NCBI GenBank assembly: GCA_937975585.1
Contig: CALJUC010000224.1
Location: 1-14,358 of the forward strand
Direction: 5' to 3'
Origin: an uncultured Moraxella sp.
GTDB lineage: Bacteria; Pseudomonadota; Gammaproteobacteria; Pseudomonadales; Moraxellaceae
Length of the DNA stretch: 14,358 nt
The notes beneath the pieces are model-generated. The model searched no databases and was not told the DNA's origin. It saw only the letters and a list, made by a program, of their open reading frames with translations. The translations under genes and the position numbers were made by a program. Every line of letters begins with the position of its first letter. Position 1 is the first letter of the stretch. Positions 7,878 through 14,358 of this stretch are shown one piece after another.

Positions 7878-8479
7878 GCACACCTGCGCACAAAAAAATA
7901 ACCCTAGCCCAAATCAAAGCCTGTGCCGATAGTCTTGGCGTACCCTTAGCCGCCATGCGTGCTGTGCATGAAGTCGAATCCAAAGGCGAAGGGTTTTTAT
8001 CCACGGGTGAACCTGTGATTTTATTTGAGCCACATATTTTTTATAAGCAGCTCACCAAAAAAGGCTTGCTTGATATCCGTGCAAAAGTGATGCGAGAACG
8101 TCCAGACCTTTGCTATCCAAAATGGAAACCAAAGTCCTACGGTGCTGAAGGTAGCTATCAACACCAACGCTTGACCGCCGCCAGTCAATACCACCGTGAA
8201 TCTGCCCTTGAATCCGCGAGCTGGGGATTGGGGCAAGTGATGGGATTTAATTGGAAAGACTTGGGATACCCAACGCTACAAGCGTTTATCAACGCCCAAT
8301 ACAAAGATGAAGGCGCGCAACTTGACACCATGTGCCGATTTATCCGCCAAAATAAACTTGTTGATGCCCTAAAAAACAAAGACTGGTCAGCGTTTGCCTA
8401 TCGGTACAATGGCGATGGCTACAAAGCCAATAATTATCATGGCAAACTTGCCGCCGCTTTTAAACAATTTAACACATGA
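7874..8479 (+). CDS. Endolysin, N-acetylmuramidase family (DUF3380 type)
   Basis: Cleaves peptidoglycan glycan strands at lysis. 201 residues. The first half carries the hallmark HEVESKGEGFL with likely catalytic Glu35, followed by GEPVILFEPHIFYK; then ESASWGLGQVMGFNW (113-127) and, near the C-terminus, WSAFAYRYNGDGYKANNYHGKLAAAF. There is no signal peptide or N-terminal anchor, so export depends on a holin. It occupies the place of P2 gene K but is of a different family, known to me from other gammaproteobacterial phages. AAGGAG lies at 7863-7868. The stop overlaps the R start. Confidence 0.9.
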   Translation: MSTPAHKKITLAQIKACADSLGVPLAAMRAVHEVESKGEGFLSTGEPVILFEPHIFYKQLTKKGLLDIRAKVMRERPDLCYPKWKPKSYGAEGSYQHQRLTAASQYHRESALESASWGLGQVMGFNWKDLGYPTLQAFINAQYKDEGAQLDTMCRFIRQNKLVDALKNKDWSAFAYRYNGDGYKANNYHGKLAAAFKQFNT

Positions 8480-8886
8480 AATACCTAATCGACCTTAAAA
8501 ACGACCTGCTGGCACAGTTTAAGCCGATTACCGCCGACAAGACCTTTTTACAGCTTGTCAACGGCAATCTGCCGCCAGAGACGCAAACGGTCAGTTATAT
8601 TGCCCGCTTTATTTTTACTGATTGCAAACTTGCCGAGCCGTTTGCCGTGTTGGCATTTATCCGTCAGTGGTTTGACGCACGGGGTCGCAGTGTTCCCGAT
8701 CTAAGTTTTGATTGCGATGTCATCGACTTGGAGTCTTACGACTTGCAGATTGATATTAGTCTAAACGACAAGCTCACTTTTATTGCCATTGATGCGGTAG
8801 CTGTTTGTCCTGAGCTGGTGTGGTCGGATGAAGCAGGGACGTTTATTAGCAGTAGTATTTTGGCAGGCGATTTCATTGATGAGTAA
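8476..8886 (+). CDS. R: Tail completion protein R (P2 gpR family)
   Basis: 136 residues, near P2 gpR (155). The N-terminus LIDLKNDLLAQF, the central TVSYIARFIFTDC and the downstream AFIRQWFDARG and FDCDVIDLESYDLQIDISL match the family. In P2, gpR and gpS finish the head-proximal end of the tail. In P2 spanin-like lysB/lysC precede R; here R directly overlaps the endolysin (ATGA at 8476-8479). Its last codons (GAT GAG TAA, 8878-8886) lie in the first copy of a 14-nt repeat. Confidence 0.9.
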   Translation: MKYLIDLKNDLLAQFKPITADKTFLQLVNGNLPPETQTVSYIARFIFTDCKLAEPFAVLAFIRQWFDARGRSVPDLSFDCDVIDLESYDLQIDISLNDKLTFIAIDAVAVCPELVWSDEAGTFISSSILAGDFIDE

Positions 8887-8933
8887 TTTTGGATGAGTAA
8901 TTTTGGATGCGTGATTTTGGATGAGTGATTTTA
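8878..8933 (+). repeat. Four tandem copies of a 14-nt repeat across the R/S boundary
   Basis: Copies: GATGAGTAATTTTG at 8878-8891 and 8892-8905, GATGCGTGATTTTG at 8906-8919, GATGAGTGATTTTA at 8920-8933. Each contains an ATG (8879, 8893, 8907, 8921); the last is the S start. Reading from 8879 gives five codons (Met-Ser-Asn-Phe-Gly) and a TGA at 8894-8896 that overlaps the next ATG as ATGA. Reading from 8907 gives Met-Arg-Asp-Phe-Gly and a TGA at 8922-8924 overlapping the S ATG. The middle frame runs on to 8926-8928 because copy 3 has C for A. The R stop also overlaps the first ATG (ATGAGTAA). It looks like repeated duplication of an ancestral overlapping R-stop/S-start. Confidence 0.9.
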
Positions 8934-9370
8934 GCGGACTGACCGACTGGTTACAGCGGATTGACACACAACTTGACGACGGTCAAAAACAAGCGTTAAT
9001 GCGTCGCATTACCACCCGATTACGACAACAATGGTCGCAGCGTATCCGCTCTCAAATTGACCCAAGCGGTGCAGGTTTTATTCCAAGAAAAGCCAAGGGG
9101 CGTAAGTTTCGTAGCAAACGTGTCAAGACGGGTGCAATGTTTACCCGTGCTAGTCGTATGTTAAAAACCGCTTACAGCACGCATCATGCTGAGATTGGTT
9201 TTACAGGGCGTATGGCGGCGATTATGGCAGTGCATCAATACGGACAAGTCGCCAGACCGTCCCCGACCGTCCGCCCTGTCCAGTATGCAGTACGTGAAAC
9301 GGTGGGATTTAGTAGCGAGGATGAGCAGCTTATCATCGAAGAATTTGAGCAATTTTTTTATGAATCTTAA
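8921..9370 (+). CDS. S: Tail completion/virion morphogenesis protein S (P2 gpS family)
   Basis: 149 residues (P2 gpS 150). The core RRITTRLRQQWSQRIRSQIDPSGAGFIPRK, then KTGAMFTRASRMLKT, IGFTGRMAAIMAVHQYG and PTVRPVQYAVRETVGFS are typical of this tail completion family. The start is fixed at 8921: the frame has a TGA at 8912-8914 upstream and no other start after it. No AGGAG-like site precedes the ATG, so translation probably depends on coupling from R through the repeat ladder. Last gene before the terminator at 9411-9441, as in P2 where S ends its late operon. Confidence 0.92.
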   Translation: MSDFSGLTDWLQRIDTQLDDGQKQALMRRITTRLRQQWSQRIRSQIDPSGAGFIPRKAKGRKFRSKRVKTGAMFTRASRMLKTAYSTHHAEIGFTGRMAAIMAVHQYGQVARPSPTVRPVQYAVRETVGFSSEDEQLIIEEFEQFFYES

Positions 9371-9410
9371 CTGAAGGGAACTATGCAAGACTTTATTATC
9401 CCCAACCATA

Positions 9411-9441
9411 AAAAGACCGCAATTATTGATTGCGGTCTTTT
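9411..9441 (+). terminator. Rho-independent terminator after S
   Basis: AAAAGACCGCAAT (9411-9423) pairs perfectly with ATTGCGGTCTTTT (9429-9441) around a 5-base loop, followed by GCTTATTTT. It sits 40 bases after the S stop and 59 before the V start, matching the P2 boundary between the late operon ending in S and the one starting with V. The stem is nearly the same as that at 3386-3416. A promoter for V should lie at 9442-9500; I see no convincing -35/-10 pair and no TGT-N12-ACA site there. Confidence 0.85.
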
Positions 9442-9500
9442 GCTTATTTTACCCATTGCTCACTCATGCCACACTTTACCCAATCATTAGGTACTGAGCC

Positions 9501-10049
9501 ATGACTGCGCAAATTTTATCCGAACAACAACGCCGCTTACATAACATTGCCACCATCGGCACTGTGTTTGACGTCAACCCAGACGAACAAACCATGCGCC
9601 TAGACGTCGGCGACAACCAAACCGACTGGTTGCCTATACCTGCCTTGGCGGCTGGACAAGTGCGTGTATGGCGTTGCCCATCCGTTGGTGAACAATTTTT
9701 GTTAGTCAGTCCAAGTGGTGAGCTTGCCAACGCTATCCCTGTTTTATCGCTTTACAGCAATCAACACCCAAGCCCATCAAACGACCCCAACGAAATCCGC
9801 GTGCGTTTTAACGATAGCGATTTTTTAAGCGTTAACACCCAAGATAGCCAGCTAATATTAAAGATTAACGACGTTATCTTTGATGTTAACAGCACCACAC
9901 TCACCGGCAATTTAGCGGTGAATGGTAATGTCCAAGTTGATGGCAATATCCATTCAGACGGTGACACCGTCGCAGGGTCAATCAGCCTAAAATCCCACAC
10001 ACATAGCAATGTCCAAAGCGGACGCTCAAATACAGGAGCACCGCAATGA
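9501..10049 (+). CDS. V: Baseplate spike protein (P2 gpV family)
   Basis: Central membrane-piercing spike under the tail tube. 182 residues (P2 gpV 211). The N-terminal OB-like part has TIGTVFDVNPDEQTMRLDVGDNQTDWLPIP and GEQFLLVSPSGEL. The C-terminal half is a repeating beta-helix-like pattern (LTGNLAVNGNVQVDGNIHSDGDTVAG) ending with His166-Thr-His168, the His-x-His pair that binds an iron ion at the P2 spike tip. AGG lies 9 bases before the ATG. Its stop overlaps the W start by ATGA. Confidence 0.93.
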   Translation: MTAQILSEQQRRLHNIATIGTVFDVNPDEQTMRLDVGDNQTDWLPIPALAAGQVRVWRCPSVGEQFLLVSPSGELANAIPVLSLYSNQHPSPSNDPNEIRVRFNDSDFLSVNTQDSQLILKINDVIFDVNSTTLTGNLAVNGNVQVDGNIHSDGDTVAGSISLKSHTHSNVQSGRSNTGAPQ

Positions 10050-10429
10050 TGGATATCAATTTTGCCATGGGCATGAGCCGTACCACGGGCGCACTATTAT
10101 CACCTGACGACCATCTAAAACAATCCATCTACGATGTGTTGATGACCCCCATCAGTAGCCGTTTGCTGCGCCGTGAATACGGCAGTTTGATTCCGTTTTT
10201 GATCGACCAGCCAGTGAACCCAGCCACCAAACTAAAAATGATGGCAGCCATTGCCACCGCGATTATCAAATGGGAACCACGGGTCAAAGTACGTCAAGTC
10301 CAATTATCCATGAATGCGGACGCTACCAATGACACAGGCAACACAGGCGTTAACGTATTACTAGATTTGCGCCGTAGCGACAATACCAAACTACCTACCA
10401 CTTTGACACTGGCACGGGGGGCATCATGA
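10046..10429 (+). CDS. W: Baseplate wedge protein W (P2 gpW, T4 gp25-like)
   Basis: 127 residues (P2 gpW 115). The gp25-like core is clear: SIYDVLMTPISSRLLRREYG, LIPFLIDQPVNPATKLKM and IIKWEPRVKVRQVQL, the last containing the conserved Glu-Pro-Arg. It forms the inner baseplate wedge and starts sheath assembly. The start is a double ATG at 10046 and 10049; only the first overlaps the V stop. Its stop overlaps J by ATGA. Confidence 0.93.
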   Translation: MMDINFAMGMSRTTGALLSPDDHLKQSIYDVLMTPISSRLLRREYGSLIPFLIDQPVNPATKLKMMAAIATAIIKWEPRVKVRQVQLSMNADATNDTGNTGVNVLLDLRRSDNTKLPTTLTLARGAS

Positions 10430-11367
10430 GCGTTTATAATGCCATCAATCTAGCAGGATTGCCCTTGCCAAACGTGCTTGAACCGTTAGATTTTGAAACC
10501 GAAGTCGCGCGCATCCGTGCCGAGCTATCTGCCAAGTTTGCCACTGACCACCCCATTCAAGCCGCATTAAGCCTTGAATCCGAGCCGATTAACAAAGTCA
10601 TTGAAGTACTTGCCTACCGCTACGTGCTAAAAATCGCTGAAATCAACCGCAAGGCTCGTAGCTTGATGTTGGCATTTGCCACAGGGTCAGACCTTGACCA
10701 CATTGGTGTCACTTATTACCGCCTCGAGCGTAAATTATTACAAGCCGAGGACAAAACCGCGATACCGCCAAAATCTGCCATTTATGAAAACGATGACGAC
10801 TACCGCTACCGCCTAGCCTTGTCCGTTGAAGCGATGACCATGGCAGGGTCTGCAGGTAGTTACGAATTTCATGCCTTGTCAGCCAGTCCAGAAGTACACA
10901 GTGTCACCGTACACAGCCCTGCTCCTACTGAAGTGGATGTTTATTTAGCAGGACAGATTGACGGCGATGTACTAGAACAAGCTAATAAAACCGTTGGCGT
11001 ATCAGCGGCAGCGGCGACTGATGTATATAACGCGCTTGTCGCCGATGACGTGCGACCACTTACTGACTTAGTGCGTGTCCAGTCTGCTACCGCCAAAGCC
11101 TACCGTATCGATGCTGTCGTCTATGTCAAAAACGGCATTAGCCCACAGTTGATTTTGAGCCAAGGCATGACCGCATTACGCCAATATTTGACAGACAATT
11201 TTAAGCCGAATGCCCGTGTCGCCACCAGCCGTATCATTGGAGCTTTAGACGTGATGGGCGTTAGCCGTATTGAATTGACCGAACCAAAAACCGATGTCAT
11301 GACCGCCATTGGTGAAGTGGCTCATTGCACAGGCTATAACATCATTGCCAAATCGGAGGGTACATGA
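10426..11367 (+). CDS. J: Baseplate assembly protein J (P2 gpJ family)
   Basis: Baseplate wedge component, 313 residues (P2 gpJ 302). Family features: ATGSDLDHIGVTYYRLERKLL, then the YRYRLALSVEAMTMAGSAGSY segment with FHALSASPEVHSVTVHSP and VDVYLAG, and a C-terminal half with PNARVATSRIIGALDVMGV. The order W-J-I with four-base overlaps on both sides (10426-10429 and 11364-11367) is the P2 arrangement. No abnormality seen. Confidence 0.94.
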   Translation: MSVYNAINLAGLPLPNVLEPLDFETEVARIRAELSAKFATDHPIQAALSLESEPINKVIEVLAYRYVLKIAEINRKARSLMLAFATGSDLDHIGVTYYRLERKLLQAEDKTAIPPKSAIYENDDDYRYRLALSVEAMTMAGSAGSYEFHALSASPEVHSVTVHSPAPTEVDVYLAGQIDGDVLEQANKTVGVSAAAATDVYNALVADDVRPLTDLVRVQSATAKAYRIDAVVYVKNGISPQLILSQGMTALRQYLTDNFKPNARVATSRIIGALDVMGVSRIELTEPKTDVMTAIGEVAHCTGYNIIAKSEGT

Positions 11368-11936
11368 TTTATACCGCCGACCCTACCCAGCCACCAATGG
11401 CTATCAATGACCGCTACCAATCGCTACTCCCCGCCAATAGCCGTCCACTGGAGCACGCGCTAGCAGGCGCAACCGCCAAACTTGAGCCAATACCAGTACC
11501 GTTTGACACCATCTGGGACGTAGACACCGCCCCCGATAGTTTGTTGCCGTACCTTGCCTACGCTTGTAGCGTGGACGAATGGAACGACAACTGGACAGAC
11601 GACACTAAGCGAGAAGTCATTAAAAACTCGTTATGGGTGCATGAGCGTAAAGGCACATTGGGAGCAGTCAAGCGGGCATTGCTGGCGATGAAATATGATG
11701 CCACTGTGATTGAATGGTTTCAAAAATCACCCCGGGGCAAAGCAGGTACTTTTAGCGTCGAGGTACACCCAACGACAGGTATTATCGCCGACAATATTTT
11801 ACAGATACGAGCCATGATAGACGCGGTCAAACGCTTATCCGCTCACTACGACGTTTATCTAGGTTACACCTTACCCGCTGTTATTGCTGCCTATGCCGTC
11901 CCCGTGGTCGGCGTTGAACTTACTGTTTCCACCTAA
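11364..11936 (+). CDS. I: Tail protein I (P2 gpI family)
   Basis: 190 residues (P2 gpI 176). The signature is near complete: SLLPANSRPLEHALAGATAK, IPVPFDTIWDVDTAPDSLLP, LAYACSVDEWNDNWTDDTKR and SLWVHERKGTLGAVKRAL. It belongs to the baseplate, linking the wedge to the tail fibres. It overlaps J by ATGA and is followed by a 15-base gap with AAAGGAC before the next gene, instead of running straight into H. Confidence 0.94.
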   Translation: MIYTADPTQPPMAINDRYQSLLPANSRPLEHALAGATAKLEPIPVPFDTIWDVDTAPDSLLPYLAYACSVDEWNDNWTDDTKREVIKNSLWVHERKGTLGAVKRALLAMKYDATVIEWFQKSPRGKAGTFSVEVHPTTGIIADNILQIRAMIDAVKRLSAHYDVYLGYTLPAVIAAYAVPVVGVELTVST

Positions 11937-11951
11937 CTAAAGGACTTTATT

Positions 11952-12395
11952 ATGTCAAACTTATGTCAACCCCAAGGCGTTACTTTAGCCATTGCACTTG
12001 CTGTCGCTATGCCTTTTTATCCAATCGAATTCAAAGAAGATGGACAAACGACCATTCCCAATTTAGTCAATATCGACGGCACAGGGCATTCAGGCACTGC
12101 CGAGCTGGTCGTCAATGACGGGCTATTACGCACCCATCAAGACAGCATGGTATTTGCGGTCGATAACACAGGTGACGCAGAGCTTACGCTCAACATCCAT
12201 ATCGCCAAACAACCGATTGTTGATATTGCCAAAGCCAATGCTGACAAAGCTAATTATTTCATCGCCAGTTATCCACTAATCATCAAGGCTGGCGAAAAAT
12301 ACCACCTTGAGCTGCGCTTGGTAAATGGTCAATACGTGCTATCTGACCTTAGCTTAAATTCACCCGCGCTGACAGAAAGCAATCCTCCATTATGA
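11952..12395 (+). CDS. Unrecognised protein between tail genes I and H
   Basis: 147 residues, not recognised. The first 24 residues are mildly hydrophobic (VTLAIALAVAMPFYPIEF) but without a charged start or a clear signal cleavage site. The rest is predicted beta-rich: MVFAVDNTGDAELTLNIHI followed by YPLIIKAGEKYHLELRLVNGQYVL resembles an immunoglobulin-like sandwich, where Asn-Thr-Gly-Asp-Ala-Glu-Leu-Thr is a common strand pattern. This is inference from pattern only. AAAGGAC precedes the ATG and its stop overlaps H by ATGA, so it is co-translated with the fibre gene. A baseplate or fibre-associated structural protein or a decoration protein is plausible; it has no counterpart in P2. Confidence 0.8.
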   Translation: MSNLCQPQGVTLAIALAVAMPFYPIEFKEDGQTTIPNLVNIDGTGHSGTAELVVNDGLLRTHQDSMVFAVDNTGDAELTLNIHIAKQPIVDIAKANADKANYFIASYPLIIKAGEKYHLELRLVNGQYVLSDLSLNSPALTESNPPL

Positions 12396-13198
12396 GCTAT
12401 CAATTACTCTTAACAAACGCGGGCGCTGCCAAAATCGCTACCGCCAGTAATGCAGGTGGGACACCCTTGCATATTACTGACTTTGCGGTGGGACAAGGCG
12501 TTAATGTCGACTTCAGCACACGCCTTGACAAGCAAACCTTGGTCGCCAAGCGTTACCAAGGTAAGGTCGAGTCTGTCAATCTTGTCGCGCCAAACAAGTA
12601 CGAGATTGTGTGTGTCGTCCCTGTCGACGTGGGTGGTTTTACCATTCGTGAGTTTGGATTGATTGATAGTGATGGGGTGCTTGTATGGGTTGGCGGTCTA
12701 CCAGAGGTACAAAAGCCAGACGCCACCAGCACTGCCGCGGTTGATTATCGACTCAAAGCGGTGGTACAGATTGATAACCCTGCTGTGTCGATTGTCGTTG
12801 ATACCAATGCAGTAACCGCTACACAGTCGTGGGTCAATGCCAATTTTGTCAGCAAACCACAATTTGCCAGTTTTTTAGAGCTTTTATTCCCACTAGGCTA
12901 TGCCTACTGGTCATCGGTTAATGAAAATCCCAAAGCAAAATTTGACTTATTGTTCGGTTATGAAACGTTTTGGCAGCGGCTGGAAGGTGTTGAATTATTG
13001 GCGGTCAAAGATAGCGACCCACAGATTAACGCCGCAAAACGCTATATCGGCAAGACAGGCGACGTGATAGCTGATAGTACGACCCCCGACCAATACCGAG
13101 GTTATACGCAATACTTGTGGGTGCGTGTTGATGGCACGAAACCCCCTGTTAAATACGATGGACAATACAGCTATGACGGCTCTGCACAGTACCAATAA
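12392..13198 (+). CDS. H: Short tail fibre, P2 gpH-type N-terminus
   Basis: 268 residues. The first 150 or so match the conserved fibre attachment domain (LLTNAGAAKIATASNAGGTPLHITDFAVGQG, then TIREFGLIDSDGVLVWVGGLPE and VDYRLKAVVQIDNPA). After residue 155 comes a collar-like module, FLELLFPLGYAYWSSVNENP, followed by FGYETFWQRLEGVELLAV. The protein ends soon after with a Tyr/Ser/Gly tail. P2 gpH is 669 residues, so the long shaft and receptor-binding tip are absent; the tip function may be supplied by the next gene. Its role is host recognition. Stop is followed by AAAGGATAA ahead of the next gene. Confidence 0.85.
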   Translation: MSYQLLLTNAGAAKIATASNAGGTPLHITDFAVGQGVNVDFSTRLDKQTLVAKRYQGKVESVNLVAPNKYEIVCVVPVDVGGFTIREFGLIDSDGVLVWVGGLPEVQKPDATSTAAVDYRLKAVVQIDNPAVSIVVDTNAVTATQSWVNANFVSKPQFASFLELLFPLGYAYWSSVNENPKAKFDLLFGYETFWQRLEGVELLAVKDSDPQINAAKRYIGKTGDVIADSTTPDQYRGYTQYLWVRVDGTKPPVKYDGQYSYDGSAQYQ

Positions 13199-13209
13199 AG
13201 GATAAATTT

Positions 13210-13836
13210 ATGAGTAATTTAACATTGACCGCCCAATGGCATGACACGATTAATCAAGTTGAAACATCCGAACCGATCACAGGCGGCGCGGATGGCAATG
13301 CCAATTTAGCGACCAAGCAGCTTGCTGAAAGTTTGCTTTGGCTTAAACAGCAATTTGAAACAAAAAAAACTGAAACCTACAAAGTCGGTGATATCTACAT
13401 GACCACCATCGCCCATGCTGACCCTGCCGCAGTAAAAGCCCATCACGGTTATGGTACATGGGTGCGCTATGCAGAAGGTCGCGCACCTGTCGGTTTTAGC
13501 GATAATGCTAGTGATATTGCCGAATACAAAACAATGGGCAATACATTTGGTGATAATACTCATCAACTGAAAGTAGATGAAATGCCAAAGCACGTTCACC
13601 GTTTGGCTGGTAGCAATTGGAGTCCATCTAGCCAAAACCTTGTTTTGAGTGCTAGCCAAGTAGATTTATCTAGTAAGGTTTTAAATTCTAGTATGCGCTT
13701 GTCATCTATTCATGACGATATAACTTCAGACAACTATACGATCGAACCTACCGATTGGGCAAGTGCTGGCGGCAACCAACCACACAACAACATTCAACCG
13801 TCAATCGTCACAGGCTATTGGCTTCGTACCGCTTAA
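13210..13836 (+). CDS. Tail collar/fibre tip protein
   Basis: 208 residues. An N-terminal part with the attachment-like TAQWHDTINQVETSEPITGG and a helical LATKQLAESLLWLKQQFETKK, then a module YKVGDIYMTTIAHADPAAVKAHHGYGTW and RYAEGRAPVGFSD, and a collar C-terminus MPKHVHRLAG and GGNQPHNNIQPSIVTGYWLRTA, typical of phage tail collar domains (His-x-His in PKHVH). It shares the GTW/FW-x-EG core with the end of the preceding protein. It occupies the position of the P2 fibre chaperone G but is not a G homologue. Probably carries receptor-binding or tip function. Confidence 0.82.
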   Translation: MSNLTLTAQWHDTINQVETSEPITGGADGNANLATKQLAESLLWLKQQFETKKTETYKVGDIYMTTIAHADPAAVKAHHGYGTWVRYAEGRAPVGFSDNASDIAEYKTMGNTFGDNTHQLKVDEMPKHVHRLAGSNWSPSSQNLVLSASQVDLSSKVLNSSMRLSSIHDDITSDNYTIEPTDWASAGGNQPHNNIQPSIVTGYWLRTA

Positions 13837-13854
13837 CAATACAAGGAAATAATT

Positions 13855-14358
13855 ATGGCAACATTCCACCACGGCATCACCGCCCAAGAACTCACCCAAG
13901 GCATCCTACCCATGCGCAATGCCAACATCAGCGTCATCGGTCTAATCGCCACATCGACCGACGCCGATGCCACCATGTACCCAGCTGATACCCCAGTATT
14001 ACTAACAGGTATCAGCAAAGACAATATTGATAAAGCAGGCACCCAAGGCACGCTCAAAACATCATTGCAGACCATCCGTGACATCACCAACCCAACCGTG
14101 GTTGTCATGCGTGTGAGCAATGCTGATAACGTCGATGTGTTAGATGAGCTGCTCGCTTGTCAATCACGTTTAGGGGTAATACCAAAAATCCTAGGCGCGC
14201 CTGAGATTGATACCCCTGCTGTGGTGCGCAAGTTGGTCAGCATTGCCAAGCGCCGTCGAGCTTTTGTCTATGCGTCACCACGCAAAGATGACGGCACATT
14301 GATTACTGATAAAACTGAGATTGCGGCCTACCGCGACACCTTTGCCGCCCGTGAGTTG
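13855..14358 (+). CDS. FI: Contractile tail sheath protein, N-terminal part (P2 gpFI family)
   Basis: 168 codons are present, open at the right edge; P2 FI has 396 residues. The start FHHGITAQELTQGILPMRNA followed by VIGLIATSTDADATMYP and TPVLLTGISKDN is characteristic of the P2 sheath family, and LGVIPKILGAPEIDTPAVVRKL continues the match. It polymerises around the tail tube and contracts on infection. AAGGAA lies 9 bases upstream. Only 18 bases separate it from the collar gene, so no separate promoter or terminator is visible, whereas in P2 the F genes have their own promoter. Confidence 0.94.
   Translation, partial: MATFHHGITAQELTQGILPMRNANISVIGLIATSTDADATMYPADTPVLLTGISKDNIDKAGTQGTLKTSLQTIRDITNPTVVVMRVSNADNVDVLDELLACQSRLGVIPKILGAPEIDTPAVVRKLVSIAKRRRAFVYASPRKDDGTLITDKTEIAAYRDTFAAREL

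Noticed and set aside
9383..9490. A 35-codon frame after S with a good GAAGGG ribosome binding site
   Set aside because: It runs straight through the terminator hairpin and ends in a low-complexity peptide with no recognisable family. Possibly a remnant gene start, but nothing supports it as a real gene.

Overview
This window is the structural-gene block of a P2-like tailed phage or prophage (Peduovirus-type myovirus), with a piece of foreign bacterial DNA on its left end. From about 782 rightward every gene but a few has a recognisable P2 counterpart in P2 order: Q and P leftward, then O-N-M-L-X, a lysis cassette, R-S, V-W-J-I, an unknown gene, an H-type tail fibre, a second collar/fibre gene, and the start of the sheath gene FI, cut by the right edge. 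The host looks like a medium-GC gammaproteobacterium. Moraxellaceae (Moraxella, Psychrobacter or Acinetobacter type) is my best guess, but it rests on general resemblance only.

Positions 1 to about 780 are different: a leftward fragment of a PcrA/UvrD-family DNA helicase that reads like a Lachnospiraceae (Firmicutes) housekeeping gene, with other codon preferences (AGA for Arg, only CAG for Gln). It is joined in frame to the phage portal gene at a short stretch both proteins could share (Ala-Ala-Lys-Asp-Glu-Phe). The join is most simply a chimeric assembly at a shared short word. The 508-codon frame running from 1525 to the left edge should not be read as a real fusion protein.

Layout: packaging (Q portal, P large terminase, both leftward) diverges at 3352-3507 from the rightward capsid genes O (protease-scaffold), N (major capsid), M (small terminase) and L (head completion). 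After X (tail) comes lysis: two small membrane proteins (candidate holin and antiholin) and an N-acetylmuramidase-type endolysin, with no spanin recognised. R and S finish the tail. A strong hairpin terminator then separates this block from the baseplate genes V-W-J-I and the fibre genes, which run on into the sheath gene with no visible break. Most rightward neighbours overlap by ATGA, so translational coupling is general.

Features not explained by the P2 template are a four-copy 14-nt repeat at the R/S boundary that builds a ladder of overlapping mini-reading-frames leading to the S start; a long multi-part hairpin between M and L; the same 12-bp terminator stem used twice, once in the divergent P/O gap where a terminator is unexpected; an unrecognised 147-residue gene between I and H; and unusually short fibre genes. 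No stretch over 300 bases is without a gene.
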